A stretch of DNA of 64,000 bases from Chrysophaeum taylorii (Eukaryota > Sar > Pelagophyceae > Pelagomonadales > Pelagomonadaceae): NCBI GenBank assembly GCA_029834535.1, contig JAQMWT010000504.1, forward strand, positions 1 through 64,000, in the 5' to 3' direction. The stretch's first letter is position 1, and each line of letters begins with the position of its first letter. The notes beneath the pieces are model-generated. The model worked only from the letters and a program-made list of their open reading frames with translations. It did no database searches and was not told the origin of the DNA. Of the stretch, positions 19,607 to 28,983 are shown piece by piece. Made by a program: the position numbers and the translations under genes.

Positions 19607-22453
19607 TCAGAACAGGCTCCACCCTGAGCCGAAGATAGAAGTGAACATGGAGGACGTCGTCGCGTTGGCGCGTTGCGGAGACTTCTGCGCGGGTGCCTTC
19701 TGAGTCGGCCTGTCGGCAGCATTCGGTTGCGGCGTGTGCTGCTGCTGCTGCTGCTCCTGCTGTCGTTGGCAAGGCGCGCTAGCAGCACTTCGCTCGTTGG
19801 TGGGCTGTTCGGAGGACTCGTGATGATGACGTTGGTGGCCGCGGTGGCCCGCGGCTTTACCATCGACGCACTGGCGCTTTTCTAACAAAAGCACCGCCGA
19901 GCTCGACGAGGTTGACGCCCTTGATGAGGTCGCAGGGCCATCATCGCTGTCCCTCGAGGGAGAACCAGGCGAGAAGACAAAGTCAATCTCGTGCGAGTTC
20001 GGCGCTTGGCGCTTGTGCTTCTTTCGACCCTCGACCGCAGGAGATCTGCCGGCGCGCGACGGCCGCTGGTACGCGCGGCGGTCCTGAGCAGCCTGGGCTG
20101 CCTTGGCGAGTTCGGCAAGGGCGTGCTTGAGGTTGGCGATGGCGGACGCGAAGTCGGGCCGAATCTTGATGGCCGCGCGGTACGACTCGATGGCACCAGT
20201 CAGGTCGCCTTGCTCTTGCAGCGCGTAACCGAGATTGTTGAAGGCATCAGCATAGCACTTGCGATGTTTGACAGCGGTGCGGTAGGCGACGATTGCCTCG
20301 TCGAGCTTCTTCTGCGACTGGTAGGCGACACCTAGATTATAGTGGGCGATACTGTAGGAAGGATCCTTGGCGAGAGCAGCTTTGTAGGCAGCGATGGCAC
20401 GGTCGACGCGGCCCATCGACTGGAGAACGATCCCCATGTTGTTCCACGTTATGGTGTCTGAGGAGTTGTACTTGACGGCACGCTCGTAGGCCGCGAGCGC
20501 CTCGGCGTGCTGCTCCTTAGCGTGCAGGACGTTGCCGAGGGACGAGGCGATCTGGGCGTTGGACGGGTTGTGATCAAGAATGAACGAGTAAACATCTGCG
20601 GCTCGATCGAGATCGCCCTGGAGTTGGAGGGCGTCGGCTAAATTTGACTGGGCGTCCCAGTGGCGCGGACTAATCTCGACGGCCTTGGTGTATGCCGCGA
20701 TGGCGTCCTGGATTTGACCGTTCGCCTCCAAAGCCACGCCTAAATTGTTGATAGTGTCGCTGTCACCACCATTCTCATTTTGCGCGACGGCGATGTGATA
20801 CTCGGCAATCGCCTCCTCGATCCGGCCGACAGACTGGAGCGCGTCGGCGAGGTTGCAGTGCGCTTCCGAGTGGTTTTGATTGTGCTTGATCGCGAGCTTG
20901 TAGGCTTCAATGGCGTCGCACACCATCCCTGACTCCTCGAGCGCGACGCCCAGGTTATTGTGGGCATCTGCATGGTTCGGCTTGATCTCAATGGTGCGGC
21001 GGTACTCGCGGATCGCCTCCTCCACCTGGCCGCGATTCTTCAGCGCGATGCCGAGATTGTAGTGGGCATCGTGAAACTCTGCGTGATAAGTGATGGCAGC
21101 GCGGTAAGCACGAATTGCCGCGTCGATCTTTCCGCTCTCTTCGAGCGTGTTGCCACGGTTGCAATAGTAGTGTGCCTGGTCGAGGCACCACTGCTGCTCT
21201 TCGAACGTCGGCTGCGGAGCGCGCTGCTTCGAAGCGGTCGCAACATCACGCGAAGACGCCGACGACGATGATGCTGGCGCAGCGGCGTAGCCGATCTCGC
21301 CCATAGCGGCGCCGATTTTCTGGTGGACCATGTCTACCTTATCCCGCGAGAAGCCAACCCCCTGGTCGGGCACGGCGCCGTCCGCGGCAAAGTAGGTCCG
21401 GCCGGGGTTGGATCCAGCGCCGAGCGGGCGCCACGGCATCGAGGCGAAGAGTGGCACCGCCTCCACCATCATCCAGCTCTTGGGAACGTTCAACTCGCGT
21501 TGGAGAAAGCTGCCGACGGCGAGCATGCTCTGCGACGAGCGGAGGGTGTTGTGGTCGCCGTCGGCGACGATGATGAATTTGGGTCCGCCGTACTCGTCGT
21601 GGAGCGACTGCGTGTGATGCGTGCCAATGAAGTCGTCGCGCTTGGCGCAGATGAAGAGCGCCGGCAACGTACACTTGTGAACACACTTGATGGCGCAAAG
21701 ATCATTGATATCGAAGCCGGCGACCGACTTGACGCTTGCCGCTAGCATCGAGAGCGCCATGCGCGTGACGAGCGACGGCACGACGACGCCACGTTCGCGA
21801 CCCTTCGCGACGAGCTCCTCGGCGAGCTGGCAGAAATCAGCAAAAGGCGAGTCGAGAACCATGGCGTTCACCGACATCTGGCCGTTTCTCATCTCAGCGT
21901 CCTGGACCTGGTAGAGTAGGCCAGTGACGGCACCCATCGATCGGCCCCAGACTGCGATCGACGACGTCGTGCCCGAGCCACGGAGGTGATCGACAACAAT
22001 GCGTAGGTCATCCTTTTCGAACCAGCCGAGAGAGACGTACTTGCCCTCCGACTTGCCCGATCCGGCGCAGTCGAAGGCAAACAGCGTGAAGCCGTAGCCC
22101 AAGCACACCGAGAGCTGGTTGAGCCCCTCGAGTCGCGCCGACGAGTTTCCGTGCATGAAGACGACGCACGGCAACGCCTCCTCGGGCCGATCGACGGGTT
22201 CCCAGTGCGAGCACTGAAGCGCCAATCCGCGCGGGTTCACGAGCACGAGGTCGGTTCGTCGGTACGTCCGACCGCAAAACGTGAAGCACGTTGGTCCGAG
22301 TCGCTCCACGTCGTACTCGGCGCGAGGCGGCCGAATGATCGCGTTCACGAGTTCGTCGTAGCCCTGGCGCATAATGCTCCAGTACGACATGGACGACGAA
22401 TCTGGATTATGTTCTTCGTTCCCGTCAGATTCCTTCGACGACGACCCTCCCAT
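19607..22453 (-). CDS. N-myristoylated alpha/beta hydrolase (ABHD17-like) fused to ~10 TPRs
   Basis: Single exon, 948 aa. The N-terminus MGGSSSKE fits the N-myristoylation pattern (Gly2, Ser6, Lys7). Residues about 55-325 form an alpha/beta hydrolase: HGNSSAR oxyanion region (101-107), nucleophile elbow GRSMG with Ser172, acid Asp274 in KRDDFIG and His301 in DGDHNT. This resembles ABHD17/FAM108-type thioesterases. Residues about 425-795 hold ten TPRs with the (H/N)NLG...G-A...A pattern spaced 34 aa. The tail is basic and Gln/Ser-rich and ends in GSGWSLF. ABHD17 enzymes depalmitoylate membrane proteins; a myristoyl anchor and TPR array would place the enzyme on a membrane with protein partners. 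Domain identity is seen in sequence; substrate and location are inferred. All three catalytic residues are present. Confidence 0.93.
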   Translation of the reverse strand: MGGSSSKESDGNEEHNPDSSSMSYWSIMRQGYDELVNAIIRPPRAEYDVERLGPTCFTFCGRTYRRTDLVLVNPRGLALQCSHWEPVDRPEEALPCVVFMHGNSSARLEGLNQLSVCLGYGFTLFAFDCAGSGKSEGKYVSLGWFEKDDLRIVVDHLRGSGTTSSIAVWGRSMGAVTGLLYQVQDAEMRNGQMSVNAMVLDSPFADFCQLAEELVAKGRERGVVVPSLVTRMALSMLAASVKSVAGFDINDLCAIKCVHKCTLPALFICAKRDDFIGTHHTQSLHDEYGGPKFIIVADGDHNTLRSSQSMLAVGSFLQRELNVPKSWMMVEAVPLFASMPWRPLGAGSNPGRTYFAADGAVPDQGVGFSRDKVDMVHQKIGAAMGEIGYAAAPASSSSASSRDVATASKQRAPQPTFEEQQWCLDQAHYYCNRGNTLEESGKIDAAIRAYRAAITYHAEFHDAHYNLGIALKNRGQVEEAIREYRRTIEIKPNHADAHNNLGVALEESGMVCDAIEAYKLAIKHNQNHSEAHCNLADALQSVGRIEEAIAEYHIAVAQNENGGDSDTINNLGVALEANGQIQDAIAAYTKAVEISPRHWDAQSNLADALQLQGDLDRAADVYSFILDHNPSNAQIASSLGNVLHAKEQHAEALAAYERAVKYNSSDTITWNNMGIVLQSMGRVDRAIAAYKAALAKDPSYSIAHYNLGVAYQSQKKLDEAIVAYRTAVKHRKCYADAFNNLGYALQEQGDLTGAIESYRAAIKIRPDFASAIANLKHALAELAKAAQAAQDRRAYQRPSRAGRSPAVEGRKKHKRQAPNSHEIDFVFSPGSPSRDSDDGPATSSRASTSSSSAVLLLEKRQCVDGKAAGHRGHQRHHHESSEQPTNERSAASAPCQRQQEQQQQQHTPQPNAADRPTQKAPAQKSPQRANATTSSMFTSIFGSGWSLF

Positions 22454-23090
22454 TATGCTGTACAGTTCGTTCGCCTCTCAAACTGTTGCTCGGCGAACAA
22501 ACTGCCGTGCCCTACCAGAATACACGGGGCCCGTTCAGCGCACCCTCCTCTGTGTGAACCACGCCTCAAGACGACAAAATTTTACGGGCCGCAGACGCGC
22601 GAGGTGTGTGGCGCTCAATACGAACGACAACGACACTGGCTTGTTTGTTATTTGGAATGTCCGGCGCCACCCCCCTTTACACGCAAAGCCTGGGAAGTTT
22701 GAGCAGCGGGAACAAGAAAAGCATTGAATCAACCGACAGCGTGACGTCACTCGCAAAAAAAGCGCAGTATTGACGTCGTTGAGTACCTTTTCCTTGGAGT
22801 AACCTGCAAGGGAGTGCAACCTGGCATCTGCGTGTCGGGATATCTATTCCTCTCCCAGTTGGCTCGCAAAGCTCGGAGTAACCACGTTTCTGGTGTCGCA
22901 CGTCTGCCCGCCTCGTATTGTCCCTGAGCCAGGGGTGGCCGTTTTGTTGGCAACCCATCAGGTGTGGCCTTTTAGAGGTGGAAGGTGTTGTGAGGATACA
23001 GCCGACATCGTCGACCCCTGCTCTCGATTGATTGATTGATTGGTTGATTGGTTGGTTGTGCCACCACCACCGTGTTGTGAGCGGCATCCA
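22454..23090. other. divergent promoter region
   Basis: About 637 bp between the start codons of the hydrolase-TPR gene (minus) and the Cys-pair protein (plus). It contains a GATT repeat at 23028-23057 just before the plus-strand ATG. No further gene recognised. Confidence 0.5.
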
Positions 23091-24638
23091 ATGCAGTTCA
23101 ACCCAAATAGCGCGTTTTGCTGCGTCGGGTCGCAGTGGGGGCAGTTCCCCACGTGCCACATGTGTCTCAAGATCATCACCGACTCGCGGGACGTCCCCGT
23201 GCGCGACGAGGACGCGCTGATCGCCGTGATTATTCGCATGGCGGCGTTCCCGGGGTCGCGGCTCGCGTCGCGCCCACCGCGACATGCGAGGCTCTGCCGG
23301 CCGTGCTACGACCACCTCAAGCGCGTCAAGGAGGGACTCATCACAAAGTCTCTCCTCGACCGCGTGCGTCTGCTCGTTGCGCCTTGGTGGTCGGCGCCGC
23401 CCCCCCCACCCTCGAACCGCGGCCCGCTCGCAAGACCGCACTCCCCTCCGCTCTGTCCGGGCTTCGTCGACACCGACGTAGACCCGAACATACGAAGGCG
23501 ACTCATCAGATCCTTGAACGCGGAATGCGTCCAGCGCGTCGAGAGGACGATCAGCGAATACGTCGAGCTCAACATCCAACTACACAACAAGCTCGCCGCC
23601 GAGCGCGCCGCTGACGAGGCCGCCGGCAAAAAGGAGCAGGCTGAGGAAGCCACTGCCGCGCCCGCGCCTGCGGACGTCTTCCCGGCAGCGCCGACGCGGC
23701 GCCGACAGCCGTCCGCTCCCGTACCTCCGAGCGACCAAGCGCCGACGCCTCGAGCGTCGACGTCCCCGACGCCGCAACACCTCGGGGGTATTGACCGCCT
23801 GCCGTACGATGCGCCCGCCGCAACACCGACGTCGGGCGGTCTCGACAGCCTCGGGCAAGCCACGAACCCGCCTTCCAAGCAGGTCAGCGGCCCGCCTCCT
23901 TTCGTACCGCAACGACAAGAACAACGACGCCTCCTCAAGCCGACGCCGCTGCGAGGGAACGGTTCCGCGGCGCTTCAACAACAGCAGCCGGCACCACCGC
24001 CGCCGATGCTGGCGATTGCACACGCGCAGCTCGCGGCGGCTGCGGCGAGCGTGGGACCCTTCGACGTTTCCGGGCAGCCCCTCGGGCTCCCGCCGCCGGC
24101 GCGCGTATCGGATCACTCCCAACGGCAGCAGCACGTGGCGATCCAACCGCCGGCCGCGATAGTGGGCGGCCCGATGCCGCCTCCGCTCCCGTTGGGACCC
24201 CCCCCGGCGCAGCCTGGGACGGGCGGCGAGCAGCCTCCACAGTACTCGCCCAGGTCGACGCTGCAGTATTCGCCCCGGAGTACGATGAACTCGTCGCCAA
24301 GGAACACGATGACGTCGCTGCCGCGAGATACGCTCACCTCCGAGCTCGGCGAGGACGAGTCAATTTATGGCTTCAAGCACCCGCCCTCCTATCCGTCCGC
24401 TGCCGCCATTCATGCAGCCCTCGCTGCGCACGCGGTCGCCACTGTCCAAGCCCACCCGCAGCAACAGGGCGAGGACGACACGGCCGCCGCCGCGGCGCTC
24501 TTGGGCCACCTTGCGAGTGCGAGCTACCAAGCGGCCACGCAGCATTTGCAGACACAATCGCCACCACCACAACATCAGAGTGCTGTTGCTGCTCTCGAAG
24601 GAAGGATCGACCCACAGCACTACCCTACGACGATCTAG
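23091..24638 (+). CDS. Cys-pair (putative zinc-binding), proline/glutamine-rich protein
   Basis: About 515 aa from the ATG at 23091 (MQFNPNSAF). The frame is open from 23040, but this is the first Met that precedes the conserved-looking part. Residues 1-85 contain CC..., CHMC and CRPC pairs, which could form a zinc ribbon. Residues about 125-165 are helical (RRRLIRSLNAECVQRVERTISEYVELN). The remainder is low-complexity Pro/Ala/Gln. Near residue 390 are four 8-aa repeats of the form xxSPRxTM (QYSPRSTL, QYSPRSTM, NSSPRNTM, TSLPRDTL; DNA about 24238-24335), a series of proline-directed phosphosite-like motifs. I do not recognise a family; a regulatory or nuclear scaffold role is speculation. Confidence 0.75.
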   Translation: MQFNPNSAFCCVGSQWGQFPTCHMCLKIITDSRDVPVRDEDALIAVIIRMAAFPGSRLASRPPRHARLCRPCYDHLKRVKEGLITKSLLDRVRLLVAPWWSAPPPPPSNRGPLARPHSPPLCPGFVDTDVDPNIRRRLIRSLNAECVQRVERTISEYVELNIQLHNKLAAERAADEAAGKKEQAEEATAAPAPADVFPAAPTRRRQPSAPVPPSDQAPTPRASTSPTPQHLGGIDRLPYDAPAATPTSGGLDSLGQATNPPSKQVSGPPPFVPQRQEQRRLLKPTPLRGNGSAALQQQQPAPPPPMLAIAHAQLAAAAASVGPFDVSGQPLGLPPPARVSDHSQRQQHVAIQPPAAIVGGPMPPPLPLGPPPAQPGTGGEQPPQYSPRSTLQYSPRSTMNSSPRNTMTSLPRDTLTSELGEDESIYGFKHPPSYPSAAAIHAALAAHAVATVQAHPQQQGEDDTAAAAALLGHLASASYQAATQHLQTQSPPPQHQSAVAALEGRIDPQHYPTTI

Positions 24639-25374
24639 GTGCCGGGCCTTCCACGATCGAAAAACCATTTGCTGAGAGGAGGAGTACCACCCCTCTTAGC
24701 CACCCGGCCCCGGCTGCTGATTTGACCCGCGGCTCACGCACCTTGACCCGCTGCCCTGCTTCCGCCCACGACCTCTTTCCGTGCGCGCGCGTGCTCCGCA
24801 ACGCTGTAGTACCCTCCATGTGTACGCCTGCCTCGAAGCGCGTCGTAGGCTTAGACGAGAGTATCGATGATGATGATGATGATGAAGATATCGACGCGCG
24901 ACTTCCACGTCGCTATCTCCTGTGATGGAAATCGGTTGCCAGTGCAGTGGAGGGTAGGAGGAGGTTTTGCATACGGCGGTTTACACGAGGCGCCGCGCGA
25001 ACAGGCCGTCTAGCCTCTCGTCGCAGTGCCAGACAGGGCCGCCACCGAACTTAACTTCGTGGGTGGTGGTGGGGGGGGGGATATGGGGACCAGGGAGGGA
25101 GGTAAGGAGGTTCCCACCCGAGCGTGGCGAGCGCGCTCCCCCGAGCGAGGAGCGAGATATCTCACCCTCTCTCATTTTCGCGGATCTCTCGATCGGGAAT
25201 ATGTTTGCGGCGGCGGCGGCGGCACTGATTCCGAGGATAGGTTGTAGATGGACGATAATGCCGACGACTCGAGGAGGCTCTCGTACGTACGTATAGTGTC
25301 GCGAACGACAGAAGAGGGTCGCCGGAAAGAAATAAATAAAGAAAGACAGAAAGACAGAGGGAGAATAAATGGAG
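24639..25374. other. convergent intergenic region
   Basis: About 736 bp between the stops of the Cys-pair protein (plus) and the Popeye protein (minus). It contains a GAT repeat (24868-24889), a G-run at 25071-25080 and purine-rich sequence at 25320-25368. No gene recognised. Confidence 0.5.
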
Positions 25375-27132
25375 TTATCCAGTGGAGGGGGGAGCGTCGT
25401 CGGGGGGGACGTCGTTGGGAAGAAGATCGTCGGTTTGCGAGGAGAACTTGGGGAGCTCGGCGATGATATCCTGCGTCTTTTGGGGTGCATCGCGGATGAT
25501 GGAGGCCCAGAGGCGGTTGAGGTTTGCGCGGGCGAGGGGGTCGGCGCGGACCAGCGGGAGGAGGTCTTTAAGATCCCAGGCATAAATTTCGGCGTCTGGC
25601 GCGAGACGAACTATGAGATCCTCGACGACGGGGGCGTCGTCATCTTGGAAGCCTTCTGGTCGTCGTCGTCGTCGTCGTCGTCGTCGGTTTTGCGCCGCGA
25701 GTTGGGAGACGGGGGAGAAGACGAGGAGATTGGGGAGGAAAGCCTCGGGTCCGACGAGTTGCGGGGCGCTAAAGGTCTGGACTTTGAGGCCGGTCTTGGT
25801 ATAGGCCGTGGCCGTGCCCTTGGCGAGGGCGAGCATTCGGTTTGCGCCGACGACCTGGGTTCGGTTCTCCGGCGAAGTCTGGGCGAGGCGCACGAGCCTG
25901 AGAAAGGCGTCGTCGTCGTCGAAGCCGCGCCGGAGAAAACACGAGGCAAAAATGCGCTCCTGATCGGGGGCGACGACGGGGAGGACGGCCACCATGTCCC
26001 TTTTCTGCTGGGTCGTGTCGTCGCCGCTCGAGGTTATGAGTCTGCCGGTCGACTTGCGGGCCGAGCCGAGTTTGTGCGAAAGGGTGCGCGATATCGCGAG
26101 GGTAATCGCGCGAGCGAACTCGACGTCGGTATCCTGGAGGCGGTAGAGCTGCTCGTGAGTCCACGAGACGTAGAGCGAGTTTGGTTCGGCGAGGACCGTC
26201 GCTCGCGCCGCCTGGTGAAAGGATCCGTCGCTCTGGAGATTTTCGAGCGCGGCGACCTCGCCGATGATCTGAAAGGGCGGGATAGAGGCGACGCGGCGGC
26301 CGCCCGTCATGACGTCGAAGTCGCCGTCGATCGACACGAAGAGCGACCGCACGGGCTCGCCCTCGACCGTCAGGGCCGTCGGGGCCGTCGGGCGCGTCCA
26401 GGTCGCGAGGTCGAGAAGCTTGAGGAACTGGTACGGCCCGACGCCGAGCGGCTCGAAACATCGCGAAAACAGTTCCTCTTCGGTCGGCGACAGAATGGCC
26501 GCGCCGACCGTGTCGATCCGGTTCAGCATCCACCGCATCACGTAGTAGAGGTTGACCAGGATGAACACAAAATTATAACCCTCGGGAATCGCGTCGTCGC
26601 GCAGCGAAAAACCCTGCTCGTCGTACGCCGCTATCTCGAGCGCGCTCGCGACGATCGCGATGATCCGGTACCCGACTTGGTTCCCGATCGTGTACGAAAA
26701 GAAGTTCGCCACGTACGAGAGATGCTGCGTTACGGGGGTCGCGGGCTCGAGCGCCGCCTGCATCGCGATCGCCATCGTCACGAACGTCATGCCGATCACC
26801 ACTTTGTCGCCCCTCGTCAGCTCGCGGTTCCTCACCCACGGCGTCAGCAGTTCCCACCGGAACTCGCCCTTGTCCATGGAGATCAGCGCGCGAACCACGC
26901 GCTTCCGCTGCTCGGCCGAAAGCCCGTTGATCAACGCCTCTCGCCGCCGCCGCCGAGGGGTCGACCCCACCGAATACGACCGCGGCACGACGGCTTTAGA
27001 GAACAAACGCGACATTCCGCGCCCCTCGCGCTGCGGCGGCTCGGCGCGCATCATCGTCACCGTGCTACCAACTCGGAGAGGCCCTTGGAGGAGGCTCTGC
27101 GCCGCGCCGCACACGAGCAGGATCACCACCAT
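25375..27132 (-). CDS. membrane protein with two Popeye/cNMP-binding-like modules
   Basis: Single exon, about 585 aa from the ATG at 27132. The first 15 residues (MVVILLVCGAAQSLL) resemble a signal peptide. Three hydrophobic spans lie at about 111-128, 155-170 and 187-203, followed by a Popeye-type cyclic-nucleotide-binding fold at about 215-355 (SPTEEELFSRCFEPLGVGPYQFLKLL, PPFQIIGEVAALEN, SLYVSWTHEQLYRL, AISRTLSHKL). The spans-then-cNMP order is that of POPDC proteins. A second, weaker copy follows (ERIFASCF...FLRLVRLA..., APQLVGPEAFLPNL, EIYAWDLKDLLPLV), interrupted by a poly-Arg run from a GTC microsatellite. POPDC proteins bind cAMP and regulate membrane partners. The family call is firm for the first module and tentative for the second. 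The opposite strand is also open, but nothing in it is recognisable. Confidence 0.85.
   Translation of the reverse strand: MVVILLVCGAAQSLLQGPLRVGSTVTMMRAEPPQREGRGMSRLFSKAVVPRSYSVGSTPRRRRREALINGLSAEQRKRVVRALISMDKGEFRWELLTPWVRNRELTRGDKVVIGMTFVTMAIAMQAALEPATPVTQHLSYVANFFSYTIGNQVGYRIIAIVASALEIAAYDEQGFSLRDDAIPEGYNFVFILVNLYYVMRWMLNRIDTVGAAILSPTEEELFSRCFEPLGVGPYQFLKLLDLATWTRPTAPTALTVEGEPVRSLFVSIDGDFDVMTGGRRVASIPPFQIIGEVAALENLQSDGSFHQAARATVLAEPNSLYVSWTHEQLYRLQDTDVEFARAITLAISRTLSHKLGSARKSTGRLITSSGDDTTQQKRDMVAVLPVVAPDQERIFASCFLRRGFDDDDAFLRLVRLAQTSPENRTQVVGANRMLALAKGTATAYTKTGLKVQTFSAPQLVGPEAFLPNLLVFSPVSQLAAQNRRRRRRRRRPEGFQDDDAPVVEDLIVRLAPDAEIYAWDLKDLLPLVRADPLARANLNRLWASIIRDAPQKTQDIIAELPKFSSQTDDLLPNDVPPDDAPPSTG
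25663..25690 (-). repeat. GTC microsatellite encoding poly-Arg
   Basis: An in-frame trinucleotide run inside the Popeye gene. On the coding strand it gives about nine Arg codons in a probable surface loop of the second module. Confidence 0.85.
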
Positions 27133-27241
27133 AACCACGTGGTAACGTGCTTCTGATGTAAGTGAGACGAAGAACGACGTCGTATATTAACTTCTTTGCA
27201 CCATAACCATAACCCCGACGCACTCGTCGAATCTCAGGTCG

Positions 27242-27860
27242 GTCGAACAGCACCAGCACGTGCGCGAGCTTCTCGAGATGATGGCGCCCTTGGATGGCTA
27301 TGATCCGGAGAACGTCCTGTTGCCGAGTGGTGTGGGGCCAGGTGCGGCGGGGACCGATGAGGAGCTGAAGGAATTTGTCGCACTCGGCGCCATCGACTGA
27401 TTTCGATGAATATCGAGGTTATTTTCTGCCGATGTTGCTGCTCAGGCAGGCCAGCTAGAGGTCCTCAAGTGGGTGCGCCGCGAAAAGGGGTATCCGTGGG
27501 ATGAATGAATACACGTGCTTCAAGGCAGCCAGGGGCGGCCAGCTCGGGTCCAAAAGTGGGCACGCGGCAACGGGTGTGAGCGGCACTAATATGCGTAGCT
27601 ATTGGCGGTCATCTCGAGGTTCTCAATTGGGCACGCACCAACGGGTGTACGTGGGACAAGTGGACGTGCACCCACGCAGCTGTCTATGGCCAAAAACTCG
27701 ACGTCGTCCCTCGAGTGGGCGCGATTCATTCACCATGTGGGATGAAGATACATGGGAGTACGTCTCTAGGCGCGGCCAACATGAGGCCCTCACTTGGTTG
27801 GGCGCGCGCCAACCCCCATGCCGAAATGAGAGATTGGTCACGATAAGTAAGTGCAGTATT
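27242..27860 (+). pseudogene. decayed ankyrin-repeat gene
   Basis: From 27242 a stop-free 52-codon stretch (VEQHQHVRELLEMMAPLDGY...) ends at 27400, preceded by an acceptor-like TCTCAG. From about 27442, broken frames show ankyrin motifs of the protist type: AAQAGQLEVLKW at 27445-27480, PWDE, CFKAARGGQL at 27514-27545, then LEVLNWARTNGCTWDKWTCTHAA-like and LEWARFIHH pieces to about 27740, with repeats of about 33 codons. In-frame stops and frame changes separate the pieces, so this looks like a pseudogene. It has no link to neighbouring genes. Confidence 0.6.
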
Positions 27861-28121
27861 ATATGGCGGCCGGCGGAGGGTGACTGCAAACTACCCATCG
27901 GTGGCCAAACCCCTGAACGCCCTGCGCGCTCCGTTCGCACCCCCCCCCCCCTTTTAGCCGTCGAGCTTTTTTTACATACCCATCGGCGGCGGCGACGGCT
28001 GGTGTGGCAGCGATTACCCATGTGCCCAGGGGCTGTGCATGTGGCGGCGCGTTTGCTCGGGAAAAAGTAACCTCAAAGGTCGTGACAACTTTTCTCTTCC
28101 TAAGCACACCATTGCTTCCAT

Positions 28122-28122
<1 letters not shown>

Positions 28123-28155
<33 letters not shown>
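28123..28155 (+). repeat. (CAA)n microsatellite
   Basis: About 11 uninterrupted CAA units. Confidence 0.97.
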
Positions 28156-28283
28156 AATGGCACCAACTTTGGTGTAGGGTTACCACTTCCCCCCAGCCTA
28201 GCGCCGACGGCGCAATGTCGTCGAACCACACTGGTATCTCGTGATTTTGTTTGGCTCACGATCGTTTCGTTTCGATTCGTTCT

Positions 28284-28330
28284 GTTCCGTTCCGTTCCGT
28301 TCCGTTCCGTTCCGTTCCGTTCCGTTCCGT
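28284..28330 (+). repeat. (TTCCG)n microsatellite
   Basis: About nine uninterrupted TTCCG pentamers, about 40 bp past the stop of the SET gene. Confidence 0.97.
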
Positions 28331-28369
28331 TCTACAGGGGAGTGTAAAGAGTAGTCTGGGCGTGTTAAG

Positions 28370-28963
28370 TCAAACGAGCTCGTCCTGCCGACCCGTCCAG
28401 TAGTCGGCGCCGTAGTCGAAGAAGAGCTCCTCGCCGGCGGATACGTCTCTGGCGGCGAACAAGCGGAGCGCGGGCGTGGGCCATCGCTGGCGGCGCTTGA
28501 GGAGGTTGGGTGTGAAGGAGTGGTTGATGTACCTCGCCGCGGTGGACTTGGCGGGGTCCCTGGCGTCGACGTAGCTCGGCTCGCCGAAGACTCCTCTGAG
28601 TTCGAGTTGGTAGGAAGCGTCGCCTTTGCGCGCGGCGAGTTGCGCCTCGGTGAGGCGCTCGCCGTCGTAGTCCATGATGTAGGTGCCGCGCTTGATTGGG
28701 CTCGAGGCGAAGAGGCCGAGGCCGCGGCCGGGGCTCGGGCGAGCCTCGAGATCGCTTCCGAGTTCGAGGGGTGCGGTGGCGGGGATGGCGGGGACGGCGC
28801 GGGCGGCGAGGACCGCGACGACGAGAAGCGACGGAATCGCCGCGACGAACGGTGGCTCGCCCATCGCGACGGCCTCGAGGCCGGCGCCGGCCGACAGGAG
28901 TCCGACGCCGGCGGCGAGGCCGACGGGCCGAACAAGCCAGGAGGGCGACTCTAACGGACGCAT
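28370..28963 (-). CDS. SET-domain protein-lysine methyltransferase-like
   Basis: Single exon, 197 aa from the ATG at 28963; a later Met (residue 34) is an alternative. The first about 60 residues are hydrophobic and Ala-rich, perhaps a signal or membrane anchor. Residues about 75-195 form a SET domain: GRGLGLFASSPIKRGTYIMDYDGE (SAM-binding start), RYINHSFTPN (the NHS pseudoknot element) and AARDVSAGEELFFDYGADYW (the GEEL-x-DYG element). All core motifs are present with no pre-SET Cys cluster, so it is a compact SET protein that may act on a non-histone substrate. Its start codon lies 20 bp from the divergent coiled-coil gene. Confidence 0.9.
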   Translation of the reverse strand: MRPLESPSWLVRPVGLAAGVGLLSAGAGLEAVAMGEPPFVAAIPSLLVVAVLAARAVPAIPATAPLELGSDLEARPSPGRGLGLFASSPIKRGTYIMDYDGERLTEAQLAARKGDASYQLELRGVFGEPSYVDARDPAKSTAARYINHSFTPNLLKRRQRWPTPALRLFAARDVSAGEELFFDYGADYWTGRQDELV

Positions 28964-28983
28964 ATAACGGACGCAGAAAAAAC
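28964..28983. promoter_or_regulatory. 20-bp divergent intergene between two start codons
   Basis: The sequence ATAACGGACGCAGAAAAAAC separates the SET ATG (minus) from the coiled-coil ATG (plus). CATATAAC, a TATA-like string, overlaps the SET ATG, and ACGGACGCA occurs twice (28954-28962 and 28967-28975). If both starts are right, the two 5' UTRs and promoters must overlap each other's coding ends. Confidence 0.5.

Larger units (their letters stand above)
27861..28369. other. intergenic with CAA and TTCCG microsatellites
   Basis: Between the ankyrin pseudogene and the SET gene stop. Contains a C-run at 27942-27951, (CAA)n at 28123-28155 and (TTCCG)n at 28284-28330. No gene recognised. Confidence 0.6.

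Noticed and set aside
25369-27156. 595-codon plus-strand frame opposite the Popeye gene
   Set aside because: It is Glu/Arg/Gly-rich with no recognisable domain, while the minus strand gives a membrane-Popeye protein; high GC leaves the antisense open.
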